From positions 744,001 through 808,000 of the forward strand of contig JAACJK010000109.1 of NCBI GenBank assembly GCA_013368325.1: 64,000 nt of DNA. The letters are read 5' to 3'. Position 1 is the stretch's first letter. Every line of letters starts with the position of its first letter. Source of the DNA: Ephemerocybe angulata. Lineage: Eukaryota; Basidiomycota; Agaricomycetes; Agaricales; Psathyrellaceae. The notes under the pieces were generated by a model. It did not search any database. It was given only the letters and a program-made list of their open reading frames with translations, and had not been told where the DNA came from. Of the stretch, positions 48,378 to 60,200 are shown one piece after another. Both the position numbers and the translations under genes were made by a program.

Positions 48378-50645
48378 TTACGGTACTTTCGAAATTACAT
48401 CCTCAACCCACGTCAGGAGAGTGCTATTGGTCGCATTCAAACGCGAGTACTGATATAGGTGACCTCTCCTCCCAGTTTGGCTGTCCAGTCGGAAAGCTGA
48501 GAAGTTGATGCCCAGATCTTTCTCGAACGCAAGTTGGAATGTTCTGAACGAGGCATTAGCTTTCGCTTCTCAATGAGAGATACAGTGAACTCACAGTACG
48601 CATCCTTCCCATCTGGCAACTAATTGGTCCAAGTCAACAAGCCATGTACCCCCTTTGAGCTTTTGCCCGATCTGGCATATGCGTTGGAGCAGAAAACGCT
48701 CTATCTCGTTCTGTAGGAGTTGCGAAAGCTGAACCATAGAGTAGACATGTATCTTCGCTTGCGAAAGGTGAGCTGTTAGATTTGACGGGGCTACGAAAGT
48801 AAATCGGATTGAATGCCTGTTACTTGATTGTCAGAGAGGGAAATTGCAAAGGGAACAGTATATGTACCGCTCAGCGATGGTAAGAACTGCCTCGCCGCTG
48901 ATGGGAGGAGCCTTGAATTCGGTGAAGATTTGGACAAGCTCCTCTCCCGTTTCACCCACGCCATTGAACGATACCGTTGTGTGGATGCCGGCTGCCGTCA
49001 AACCACGCGAGGCCTTCGTCAATTCAGACTCTAGCCTTTTACAAAAGAGGTTGTATTGCAGGAAGTCAATGATGGGTTGGAGGATGGGGGGGCCGCCAAA
49101 GTTGTTGGTGGGGTTGGATATCGTGGTGGAGCTCAACCGCTCGCCCTTGTGGTAGCCGTGCTTACGGAGGAGAAGGACATGCAGACCGTGATAGATGATG
49201 TCGCATAGAGGTGATACAGGTACTGGTTGGATGTCTCTATCTTTGACCTGTAAAACGAATATAAGCGCACGATTTGGGAATTCTACGTGTGAGATACATA
49301 CCATGTCCATTCTGAGCTCCATACCTTCCGCTACGTCGATCGATATCGTGCGCTCGGATACTCTGGCAAGGATTGTTGGCATAATGGTAGCTTCCTGAAC
49401 CAGATGCTTGAACATCTCTTGATTGATGATTTCGCATTGCGCTCTTTTGAGCACCGCGTCGACAGGAATTTTCTCGGGCTCTGGCTCCATCGTATTCCTA
49501 GAAACGGTCGCAGCCCCATTTTCCGATGATACCCTCAAAGAGATTTGCATACGGGTACCCTGCCTGTGTGCAAAGATAATTTCATGCTCCGCACCAGCGT
49601 CGGTCAGGCTAGCAAGCGCCGCTTGCCGTATATCCGGAGAAGCTGGAGAAGATCATGAGGAAGGCATTCGGTACCTAGCGCTTAATGGACTTACATTCCT
49701 CGAGGCCATACGACACCAGAAAGTCTTTCGAAGTTCGGTCTGCGCCTTTGCCAACGATCGAACCAGGCGGTAAGGGTGATGGAATCAACCTCCAGTTGCT
49801 TCTTCGAACCTTCAACGCATTGACCCAGTACTGTTCTCCTCGCTTCTGGCTCTTCTCTAAGCGCGTCGCGACGGTATCGAAAAGGTTTGCAGCCTTCCGC
49901 AACGCCTCATCCTTGGAACCAATGACAAGTTGCGCGTTGAAAGCTTGGAGAGATGTAATGGGAGGTGGCTTTGTGACCACAGTGGCAGTCAAGGCTGGAT
50001 CGCCAGGAGCACGCTGTGGCGGTGAAGGAGCAAGTGCTTGTTGACCACCGGATAGCAAGGACTGGACTGTGTTTGGATTGCTGGTTTGCACAGTAGACAG
50101 GAGCGAGTTGAGGATGTCTTGCGCCTGAGTAACCTCTCCCAGAGCTACGCTGGGTTCTAGTCAACGCGAGAACGACGTGGAAGGTCTCAAGTCTTACTAG
50201 AGCTGGGGCATTAACTCAGCACGCATTGCGTTAAGCTCTTCAAACGTCATATGCTTGGTAGGCGCCTCGACCTCCTCCTTCGAGGCATCCTCATCCTCAT
50301 CCTCGGCCTGCTCGTCTTTCTGAGCGTCGATCTTATGAATGAAGCGTTTGTCGGGGTTGTCGAAGAAGTCGACACCTCGCTCCTGGAAGATCCGGTGTAG
50401 ATGATTCTTCAGACGGTCATCCAATGTCTCTTTTCTGGATCGAGAATCAGCACGGATGGGCAGTGCGCTGCTCAGAACGGCACTGACGACTCGTAGATGA
50501 ACTTGCCATCTGCTTCGATATCGAGCAGCGTAGGGAGTTTCTCGCCGGCATCATCCTTGTACGGACGCTCGAGCGAGAGCTTGAGATCTTTCCATTCCTC
50601 GTCGTGGAGATTGGGCGACTGGGAGGGGACTGGGGATGGACTCAT
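48378..50645 (-). CDS. MED17: Mediator complex subunit 17 (Med17/Srb4)
   Basis: Seven exons: 50645-50488, 50434-50198, 50149-49695, 49642-49302, 49247-48868, 48822-48595, 48543-48378 (654 aa). The N-terminal LSLERPY motif, the acidic/basic linker, the helical core (LYVALGEVTQAQDILNSLLS; SQKRGEQYWVNALKVRRSNWRL) and the C-terminal part ending WVEDVISKVP match the Med17 family. Med17 is the central scaffold of the Mediator head and contacts RNA polymerase II and TFIIH; it is essential in yeast. The acceptor at 50150 (second AG) and the last two exons were chosen by frame and by family-like sequence. It is divergent from the Zn2Cys6 gene, with 161 bp between starts. Confidence 0.88.
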
Positions 50646-50806
50646 AGTGACATGATGGTGAGCAATTGAACGAATAGAGACAAGCGGATTCTGATGGGAG
50701 GTTACATAATCGTAGTGAATTGGGGATGTGACTGCACCCGCACGCTTATCAGGGCAACCGAAATTCGAATTGCTTGGCTCCTGAAGACCGTCTCTTCCTC
50801 ACATCG

Positions 50807-53737
50807 ATGATGCTGGGACAGGCCCCCGAGGTTGCGCCATCTGCGACAAGTGCCCCTGTCAAGAGGAAGAAGCCGGACGATGAATTACCCAATGGCATGT
50901 CCCTCAGTGCCTCCAAGAAGCAGCGGACGCGAGTCAGGTTGGTCCTCACCCTTGTTCGCCGGCATCTTTTCTGACTCGAACAGCTTTTCCTGCGGCGAAT
51001 GCCATCGTCGAAAGCAAAAGGTGCGTCAAAGCAATTGTCATACATACTGTGCACAACTTTTCTCATAGATGTTCTTGCTTTTCAGTGCGACCGACAGGTC
51101 CCTTGTTCGCATGTGCGTCCCCTTCTCTGCCGAGCCAAGTCTTTCCCTGAACTATGGTAGTGTGTTGCCCGCAAGGTCCCGGATCTTTGCAAAGCCTATA
51201 CCCCTGGAAAAGCCGATCAAGATCTCAGCGCTCGCATATCCCGACTGGAGAATATAATTGAAGCTGCTCTCCCCAACTATTGGAATGGCCACCCGGGAAG
51301 CTCTTCGACACCAGAAAGCTCGTTAATGCGCGACCGCAGACGATCCCCCTCCCCTGGCGAAGACGACAATCGCTCCCAAGGGGAGGACCAAGACCCGAGT
51401 GGCGGCAGGATCCAAAGTGGCAAATGGTACGGAAATAGTGCGTCAGGCAGCGTAGCTCCAGGTTCGGTTCTCGAGCAGGTTAGTTCGTCCCCCAGTATGA
51501 AAAATTACCATACTCATTCTCTCTTAGCTCCAACATGTCATGCCGCTGTCACAATACAATAGGGAGCGAGACCATCTACCTCACAACGATCTCAGCGGGA
51601 ACGGGACGGGGTTGATCCAGGCGGCCAACGGCAACAAACCAGAGAGTGGCGAGGACGACATGGAACCTTCAGCAGCTGACAATTTGAAGTCCCTCGTACA
51701 GGAATGCGGGGTATCACCTCATAAAATATCGGAACTATTGCAGGAGCTGCCTCCACAAAGACTTTCTGATGTGCTCATTGACTATTACTTCACAGCTATG
51801 TGAGTCCTCTGGACACCGCCGTCCCTTACTCAGTGGCTTATCGCGTGTTTTAGAAACTGGACTCGCTATCCCGTATCAGAGCGCGATTTCCGCACTGCCT
51901 ACGCATCTATCTCTGCGCACGGAAAGGATGGACTGGGCGCAACCAATCCTCACGACGTTCGCTTCCTACCACTGTTATTTGTCGTCCTCGCAATTGCGGT
52001 ACGACTTGCTCCCGAACATATAGCAGGGGATGCTCGCACTCGCAGGGTAACCTCTCTGAGGTACTACTGGTCGTGTAAGCCATGCTTTATCTAATCCAAG
52101 CGCCTTGTGTTCACCTCGTTTAGCTCGGCGGTCTCTGTTAATCGCGGCAGCTGTCCAACCGGACTCTTTGGATATCGTCCTGACCCGCCTTCTGGTAAGC
52201 TTTTGGTATTCTGCATAACCCTAAGCTGAACTAACACTATCCCCAGAGTGCCCGTTTCCTTACTTTCGACAGGCGTATAACAGAGTGCTGGAGTCAACTG
52301 GGCGCCGCCGTTAGGACGGCGCAAGCACTTGGCCTACATAGAGATGGATCCACTTTGGTTCGTGCGTTTCCGTGCCTCGTGTCGATGCTTATCTTCTCAA
52401 TAGGGTCTTGCACCTGGTCCAACTGAATACCGACGTCGTATATGGTATGATGGGCTGCCTTCCATATGCGCCATGTGTATTGAACGTTCGTTAAATCTAG
52501 GTCCTACCTCTATCACGCGGACCGCTCCTATGCCCTAGTTTTGGGGCGTCCAAATTCCATCCAAGACGACTACACCTCTGCCAAAGCGCCATCTAACATT
52601 GAAGACGGCTTAGACTCTCTATCATTCGAACCTCAACCTCTCTCACGGCCAACCCCCATGACCTTCGTCATTCTAAGACACCAACTTGCCGGTATAATTG
52701 GTCGCATGGTCCACCATTTCCAGCAAGTCAAGGAGCGCAGTCAATTTTCGGAAGTCATCGCTCTCGACGAAGAGCTGTTAAAGTTCATGGAAAATCTGCC
52801 GCCGCACTTCTCCTTGCAGCCGGATAGGTCATTGGACGAAACGAGCCCATTTATCCCAATTCATCGTTTCCTCCTGATAACGGAAATCCTCTTTGTCAGA
52901 ATCAGCCTTCACCGACCATACCTTCTGCGGCGAGTTCGTTCAGATCGCTACGCCCGGTCACGCAAGGCTTGCTTCGAATCCGCCGTGTTAGACTTCCAGG
53001 TTCGCCAGGAATTCCGGGAAATAGTGCCCAAGGAAACTCGAGATTCACTCAGCAACGCCTACCGAGAATTCCAGACTGCTATGATCAGTGGCATATACTT
53101 CATCGTCGAGCCTCAAGGACCATGTGCAGAGACGATGCACGCTATCCTAGACTGCTTCATGAAGGAACACGAAGGAATGCGAGAGATGGACGAAACGACC
53201 CGAAGGGAATTGAAGACCATTGAATTCCTGAAAAACAAGGCCGTGGAAGTAGCGGCGCAGGACGATGGACTCGCGCCCACCCATCTCTTTGGTAAACAAG
53301 AACAGCAGGCGCAACTTCTCCTTGGCTTACAACAATCCTCTTCAGCGAACAAGTTCCACCGAACTAATCTCAGCAACCCCATAGCTGAAGCGGACTTTGC
53401 GCAATTGAACCAGTCACCAACTTTCCAACGTCTTCAACATATCGAATACGTTGCTGGTTCGCCTACTACTTCAAATAGCCCTCATGCAGACGACGAATCA
53501 CCTGCCCAGTCTGTGTTGGATCATTGGGTCCATACTATCAGCAACACCCATGTCGACCTTTCGACAGGCGCAGTGTCCTGGGGAGGCCCTGCAAACCCAG
53601 AATTCACTGGCTGGGTAGGCAACATACCGACACCAGGGCCAGGAGATAATCGTTTGCTCGGAGGGCTCGACGGCTCAGACTGGGGCTATTGGGAAGCATT
53701 GGTTGGTCACGTCCAAGGCCAGCGCAGCGGGCCTTGA
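50807..53737 (+). CDS. Zn2Cys6 fungal transcription factor
   Basis: Ten exons: 50807-50937, 50984-51020, 51086-51112, 51161-51478, 51528-51799, 51854-52074, 52124-52194, 52247-52357, 52404-52444, 52501-53737 (821 aa). After a Lys/Arg-rich lead, the binuclear zinc cluster reads C-x2-C-x6-C-x5-C-x2-C-x8-C (CGECHRRKQKCDRQVPCSHC...C), spread over three exons with two of 37 and 27 nt. A short coiled coil (RISRLENIIEAAL) follows. The fungal-specific transcription-factor domain (about 260-560) includes the usual AQALGLHRDGS and EYRRRIWSYLYHADRSYALVLGRP motifs. The last ~250 residues are less conserved, with a Gly/Trp-rich end. It is a nuclear DNA-binding regulator; target genes and inducer cannot be told from sequence. 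An upstream in-frame TTG region at 50774 is not needed. Confidence 0.9.
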
Positions 53738-53992
53738 CACCTACAATTTTTATTTTTACTCATACCCATGTTTGTTTATTGTTTCATATCTATACGTATC
53801 ACCTGTATCTCGACTTCTATCCATTTATGAAAATTCTCGCTCTCAGAGTTCAAGGAACAGGCTGGAATGGCATGCATCTTCGGCGCAGCACTCACCCACG
53901 AGAACCAGGCCATGTGCCGTTTCGATCACGGTCATTGCCGTTATGGGCTTGTGCTGTGTTCTGCCTTCGTTCTCCCTCTCTCCTCACACACA

Positions 53993-54855
53993 ATGCAGTC
54001 CATCAACAGATTCCTTTATGGTCCAACTCCAGAAGAGAAGGTTCGAGCATGGCAGGCTAAGCTGCGTGCAGAAACCAGACAGTTGGACCGGGAGATGAGG
54101 CAGGTCAATACGGTGGAACACTCGCCCGCTTTCTTCTTACCCATACCACCTTACACAGCTGGATGCAGCTACCGCCAAAGCTCGCCAGAGCGTGAAGGGA
54201 CTCGCTACTAAGGGAGATGTGAAGAACGCCCGGATACTTGCCAGAGAAGTTGTCCGCAGCGCGAAACAGAAGGATAGGCTCTCCGTTAGCAAAGCACGGC
54301 TGGGGTCCATCTCGAACCAACTTCAACAGCAATTAGGTGACTGCGCTACCCTGCTCATGAGGATCTGACTCGGCTTACTCTACTTCTTAACAGCCATGGC
54401 TAAAGTGACTGGGACACTGCAGAAATCAACGGAGATCATGAAGTTGTCGAATGCGCTCATCAGGCTCCCTCAAATCAGTCAAACTATGAGAGAGATGAGC
54501 ATGGAAATGACAAAGGTATGCTTTTCATGTGAACCACTGTAGTCTCCTGGCTTATCTTGAATAGGCTGGAATCCTTGAGGAAATGATGGAGGACGTGCTG
54601 GAAATGGAAGACGACGAGGAGCTTGAGGAGGAGGCAGACGCAGAGGTGGATAAAGTCTTGTTCGATCTTACAGATGGAAAGCTCGGTCAAGTTGGTGCTA
54701 TCAAGGGCGATCTACCGGTATGTGTGGTCTGTCTGTGCATCTCACTCACACTGACTCGGTTGCCTTAGGCTGTGGAGGACGAGGCTTTGAGAGAGGAGAC
54801 GGAACGCACGATGGAGAAATACCGACAACAGCTGAACGGTATCCTGAGCAGTTAA
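53993..54855 (+). CDS. VPS24: ESCRT-III subunit Vps24/CHMP3
   Basis: Five exons: 53993-54103, 54159-54336, 54394-54515, 54565-54717, 54769-54855 (216 aa). The basic N-terminal half begins MQSINRFLYGPTPEEKVRAW, with helices containing ARILAREVVRSAKQ. The acidic C-terminal half has EEMMEDVLEMEDDEELEEEADAE and a terminal helix ERTMEKYRQQLNGILSS, the usual MIT-interacting end. Vps24 caps Snf7 filaments on endosomes and recruits Vps4 for multivesicular-body formation. Fungal and animal CHMP3 have the same size and charge layout. Confidence 0.93.
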
Positions 54856-55002
54856 TGCACACCTCTCCATGATATCCTGTCATATTATTAGTCCCTCTGT
54901 ACGTTTTGAATAGACATTTCCGTGGATGAACAGGCGTATCTTATCTTATCGCAGGCGAGGCGCTGCTGATGCGCCCAGCCGATCAAACGGGCATCTAACC
55001 CA

Positions 55003-55008
55003 CACGTG
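55003..55008. promoter_or_regulatory. CACGTG palindrome upstream of the IDH gene
   Basis: A perfect CACGTG core lies 65 bp before the IDH start codon, within a G/C-rich context (CACACGTGCG). Possible bHLH site; no proof of function. Confidence 0.25.
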
Positions 55009-55072
55009 CGGGCTGGTAAATAGCGAAAGGATCCGACGCTCCGATGCCGTTCAACTTTTTCCTTCCTCCGTC

Positions 55073-56849
55073 ATGTTTGCCTCCCGTTCCCTCCCCCGTG
55101 TTCTTGCGCAGCGCGCACAGTTCCCCAGCGTATGTTTCGACGTTATCGGACGACCATTTCCAATCCTTACCCTGTTCCCTCCGACCCACAGAGCCTCAGG
55201 ACCTACGCGTCGGCTGCCCCCACCGCTGCATTCGCAGGACAGAAGGGTGCTAACGTATGTTTCCTTATCTCTCAGTTTTCGTTCAATTTACTGACTGCGT
55301 GCAGGGAAAGTACACCGTCACTCTAATTCCTGGAGACGGTCCGTACATTCCTTCCTTTTGGCAAGGATTTCTCGACTAATGCCAAAATGCAGGTATCGGT
55401 CCCGAGATTAGCCAGTCTATCAAGGACATCTACACTGCTGCCAACGTACGTCTTTGTGGTTTATCAGCATGACCACTGTCTTATTTCGAGTCTAGGTCCC
55501 CATCCAATGGGAGGAAGTTAGCGTCACCCCCATCCTCAAGGCTGGCAAGACCGTCATCCCCGACGAGGCCATCCACTCCGTTAAGAAGAACACTGTCGCC
55601 TTGAAGGGTGAGTCCTGTGTGCTCATGTACGTATACGAGGGGTTTTTAATATATTCCGCCAGGTCCTCTTGCTACGCCAAGTTTGTAGTTTTTCTTTTCC
55701 ATGTGGGCCTCTCCTCTAATGATCAATCAGTCGGAAAGGGCCACGTTTCACTGAACTTGACGCTCCGACGCACCTTCAACCTCTTTGCCAACGTCCGACC
55801 CTGCGCGTCTATCAAGGGATTCAAGACCGCCTATGACGATGTCAACACCGTCCTCATCCGGGAAAACACGGAGGGAGAGTATTCTGGTATCGAGCACGAG
55901 GTCGGTGGCCGACGGTATCTATGGAACTTGGAGGGCTTGCGCTGAACAGGAATCCGCAGATTGTTGACGGCGTCGTCCAATCAATCAAGTTGATCACTTG
56001 GGACGCCTCGGAACGCGTTGCGCGATACGCGTTCCACTACGCCCAGTCCAGTGGCCGCAAGCGCGTCACTGCCGTTCATAAAGCCAACATCATGAAGATG
56101 TCCGACGGCATGTTCTTGTCTGCCTGCCGAGAGGTCTCCAAGGAGTTCCCCGACGTCGCTTACGATGAAGACCTCCTTGACCGTGTCTGCTTGAAGGTCA
56201 GAACTTCACTATCTTCCCGTTGGTCATTACCCATGCCGTCATACAGGTTGTGACGAACCCCAGGCCATACTCGGACCGTGTCATGGTCATGCCCAACTTG
56301 TACGGTGATATCTTGTCCGATATGTGCGCAGGTTTGATTGGTGGACTTGGCCTCACCCCCTCCGGCAACATTGGCCGAGTAAGTCTTCGATGTTTACCCC
56401 GAGTTATGTTGGCTCTAATTGTCCGTAGGATGCCTCTATCTTCGAGGCTGTTCACGGTTCTGCCCCTGATATTGCCGGTAAGGCGTGCTAATGTGATTCG
56501 CCCTATTGTTTTCGACTGACACTGTGAATGAAGGAAAGGGATTGGCTAACCCCACCGCGCTCCTCCTCTCCTCTATCATGATGCTCAGGTACGTCCCACA
56601 CTCACCCTTCTGACCGTTGTTTACTCACACGTCGGGCCATGCAGGCACATGAACTTGAACGAGTACGCCAACAAAATTGAGGCTGCTGCGCTCTCTGTGC
56701 GTAAACGTGTTGCTACGGCTATCAGCTTGGGCTAACCCTCTCCTTTACAGACCATCGCTGAGGGCAAGACTATCACTGGTGATCTCGGCGGAAAGGCTTC
56801 GACCAAGGAGTACACCAACGCTATCATCCAGAAGTTGGTGAAGGCTTAG
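55073..56849 (+). CDS. IDH2: Mitochondrial NAD-dependent isocitrate dehydrogenase, subunit 2 type
   Basis: Thirteen exons: 55073-55129, 55192-55254, 55305-55338, 55393-55445, 55496-55607, 55663-55680, 55731-55900, 55960-56196, 56247-56378, 56429-56477, 56534-56588, 56645-56696, 56751-56849 (376 aa). The N-terminal ~35 residues are Arg/Ala/Ser-rich, a mitochondrial presequence. The core shows [48 protein letters not shown] and the signature [27 protein letters not shown]. The substrate Arg residues in [13 protein letters not shown] fit the catalytic (Idh2) rather than the regulatory subunit. It converts isocitrate to 2-oxoglutarate in the TCA cycle as a hetero-oligomer. Exon 6 is an 18-nt microexon encoding most of PLATP. 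Confidence 0.93.
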
Positions 56850-57229
56850 ATATAGATACATACCTACTGTACTCTGTAGGATAGATAGCTGTGGATCATG
56901 GTATGATGGGCAGTGTCATCTGTTTCCCGGGCCAGACCTGAGCGTGGGAAGTTGTACTGTCAGGGCTTTTCTATCGGTTGGGGTGCTGAACGACCGTCAC
57001 TCCGTCTTTCATTTCACCACCACAACCCAATACACCCATTCTTTCCCCCCACTCGCCCTACAGGGCAAAGCCGCTCCCAAAGTTCAGGTCCGTGCGCCCG
57101 CGCTCGAGACCGCCCCCTGACCGTAACCTTGTTTCCCCAACCTCAGACACGATCTTACACGCACCAATAAACCCCCAAAAGATTTGATAAACTTGTAATT
57201 TTCAAGAAGAACGATACTTAACGAACGAC
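56850..57229. other. Non-coding gap, IDH2 3' side and SSD1 5' region
   Basis: About 380 bp. The second half is pyrimidine-rich with several CCCC runs (57030-57150), likely the SSD1 promoter and 5' UTR. No separate gene seen. Confidence 0.5.
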
Positions 57230-60200
57230 ATGACGGATGAAATAACGCCACAAGCTCAGCCTTCAAGCAAGAAGGAGGAGAAGAAGCTCCCCCCTTCGGG
57301 AAACAACCGCGGGCTTAAACGACACCCTTCCAACTCAAATAATCAGCGCGGTGGATCATCTGCACAGGGCGGACAAAGGCCAACTTCTCGCGGAAGCAAG
57401 GCGACAGGTCCCATCCAGCAGACTGAGTCAGGTTCCGATACCAACTCGCGGAGGCCGTCCGATGCGAACAAGAGGAACGAGCCGCGCAAGCCTCAGCCGA
57501 ATACCAACAATCGTGGACAAGCACATCGCAAAGCTCAAGGTTCAGCTTCTCAAGGCCATCGCAACGGAAACAACCAAGGTCCAGGAAGTGGTCGCCCCTC
57601 TCCTGCTCCAGGCCCCAAAGAGTCCAGCGATGCTCTCTCCTCGCTCCAACGCGTTATCGCAGACCTGAAGACGACCTCTCCGGTGCAACCCCCTACCAAC
57701 ACCAACAACTCCTTCACGATGCCTACCAATCAGGCTTCCAATCCTTCCCAAACCCAGGGCTCAGCCGGCCCCTTCGGAAACGATGCTAAGCATCGCAAAG
57801 CTCTGTCCCTTGGCAATTCGGGGCAATCGCTCAGCTACGGCTCTTACTCCCCTAACCTTGGAGCCATGATGGAAGACGCCGAAGACGGCCCTTTCGAGGA
57901 AGGCGAGATTCCTGAGCGCTTCCAAGCTGCGCAGCAGCCCGGACATGTTGCTCGCTCTCAGTCTCAGAGCTTCGTCGCCCCTCGCTTTGCTGCCTTAGCC
58001 GCCCAGCATGAACAGGCTGATAATGTCGGTCCGACCGGACGACCTCAATTGGCCCCTGGCTTCATGTTCGGCGCTCGCAAACGTAGCGGCGTCGGAATGG
58101 GTCCTGCAATCAACGAGGAGGACACGAACTTCCAGTTCCCCCAGCAGCAGAACTTCGAGCAGCAGCAACCTGAGTTCCAGCCTCCCGCCAACCCCACACA
58201 CCGCAAAGCCGAGAGTGGCGAAATCACAGGGATTATGGCCGAGCAGGCGAGTTGTCACCTTCAAATTTCTTTGTTCCCGATTGAGAACTAATATCTTGTG
58301 ACAGATCGCTCTCCAGAGCCAGATTGAAGCTCTCCAACAGCAGCAGCAGGCTCTTTATCAGCAGCAGCTGGCTTCTAACCAAGTCCTCTCTTTTCAAACC
58401 CCTGGACTGGCGCCTGGCCGTAACGGTGTTCACCGCCGTGTGCAGAGCACCGTTCCCATGGGCGCCGGCGGTTTGAACCCCAACTTTGCGATGCAGAACC
58501 CGATGGGCCAATTCGGGAACATGGGAGGCCTGAATATGGGTCTTGATGGCCAAACTCAGGGCATACCTCGTGGTCACGGGAGGCGCCATAGCGTCAACGT
58601 TGTCAACAAGAGCGTCAGCCAGGGAAATACCGGCTCTATCAGCTTCGCCAATCCCTTCGCTGAAGGTAACACGTTCGAGGATGGCTTCCAGCCCCCTGCT
58701 GCAGCTCCCTTTGGTGGCCATTCACGCCAGGGATCCCGCGTCGACTCGAGTTGGCGTATCAGTACGTCTTCCATATCTATTTCATTTGGGAGAAGCAATT
58801 AAATATATTCTCTAGACGGTGGCGTTGGTGGCGTTCAAGGAAACGGCGCCTTTGCTGCTGACCTTGCACAGGCTCAGGCTCAGTTGCAAAGTCTCCAGCA
58901 ATTCCGTGCTGCGTCCGGGGGCCATCACCACAAGATGGCCTCGTTCAGCTTCCCTAACATGCTGCCTAACATGATGGCCGCGAACATGATGGGTCTCGGT
59001 CTCGGCGGGATTAACCTGCTCCAGCAACAACAGCAGCAGTTCCAGTCTCAGTTACAGCAACAGTCGAACCAGCCTCAGCGTAAATCGCTCTTTGCGCCCT
59101 ACCTTCCACAGGCTTCCCTGCCCCCTCTACTCGCTGCTGGAAAGCTTGTTGTCGGCATCCTCCGTGTTAACAAGAGGAACCGCTCCGACGCGTACGTTTC
59201 AACCGAAGTTCTCGACGCCGACATCTATATCTGTGGTTCCAAAGACCGTAATCGCGCGTTGGAGGGAGATATTGTTGCTGTCGAGCTCTTGGACGTCGAC
59301 GAAGTCTGGACGACCAAGAAGGAGAAGGAAGAGAAGAAGCGCAAGAAGGAAGAGAATGCCGCCTACGATGTCCGCAATAATGGCCGCAAGGACGACAAAA
59401 AGAAGGACGATGTGGAGGTCGAGGGTCAGGGTCTTATGCTCTTCGAAGACGAAGAGTAAGTTTTGGACTTACTGTTGTGGAACATCTACTGATTTTCTTA
59501 TTCAGGGTCACCGACGATGTTAAGCCTCAATTCGCTGGCCACGTCGTCGCTGTTGTCGAACGTATGCCTGGCCAGTTGTTCTCCGGAACTCTTGGCTTGC
59601 TTCGCCCATCTTCTGCTGCCACTAAAGAGAAGCAGGAAGCTGAAAGGCGTGAACGTGAAGGAGACCGTGGTGAAGAGCCTCGTCGGGGACCCATTGAGCG
59701 CCCCAAGATCGTTTGGTTCAAGCCCACTGACAAGCGTGTTCCTCTCATCGCCATTCCTACTGAACAGGCACCCCCTGATTTCGTCCAGAACTCTGAGGCA
59801 TATGCCGACAAGCTCTTCGTCGCCTGCATCAAGCGTCACCCCATCAGCTCGCTCCACCCCTTCGGCACTCTCGTCGAGGAACTCGGGCCCATTGGTGACA
59901 TCGAAGTTGAGACCAGTGCCCTGCTCAAAGACTGCAACTTCCCCACAGAAGAGTTCACCGATAATGTGCTGAAATGCCTGCCTCCCGTTCCGTGGACGTG
60001 AGTTATTATACCGCAACCGTTTCGAGACGTTTTTCGCTAATGGCATTCTAAAGTATCCCTGAACACGAGCTCAAGACACGCAAGGACATGCGAGAAGATA
60101 GGGTATTCACGATCGACCCTGAAACTGCAAAGGACTTGGATGACGCTTTGTCCGTCAAGACCAACGAAGACGGCACATACGAAATCGGTGTCCATATTGC

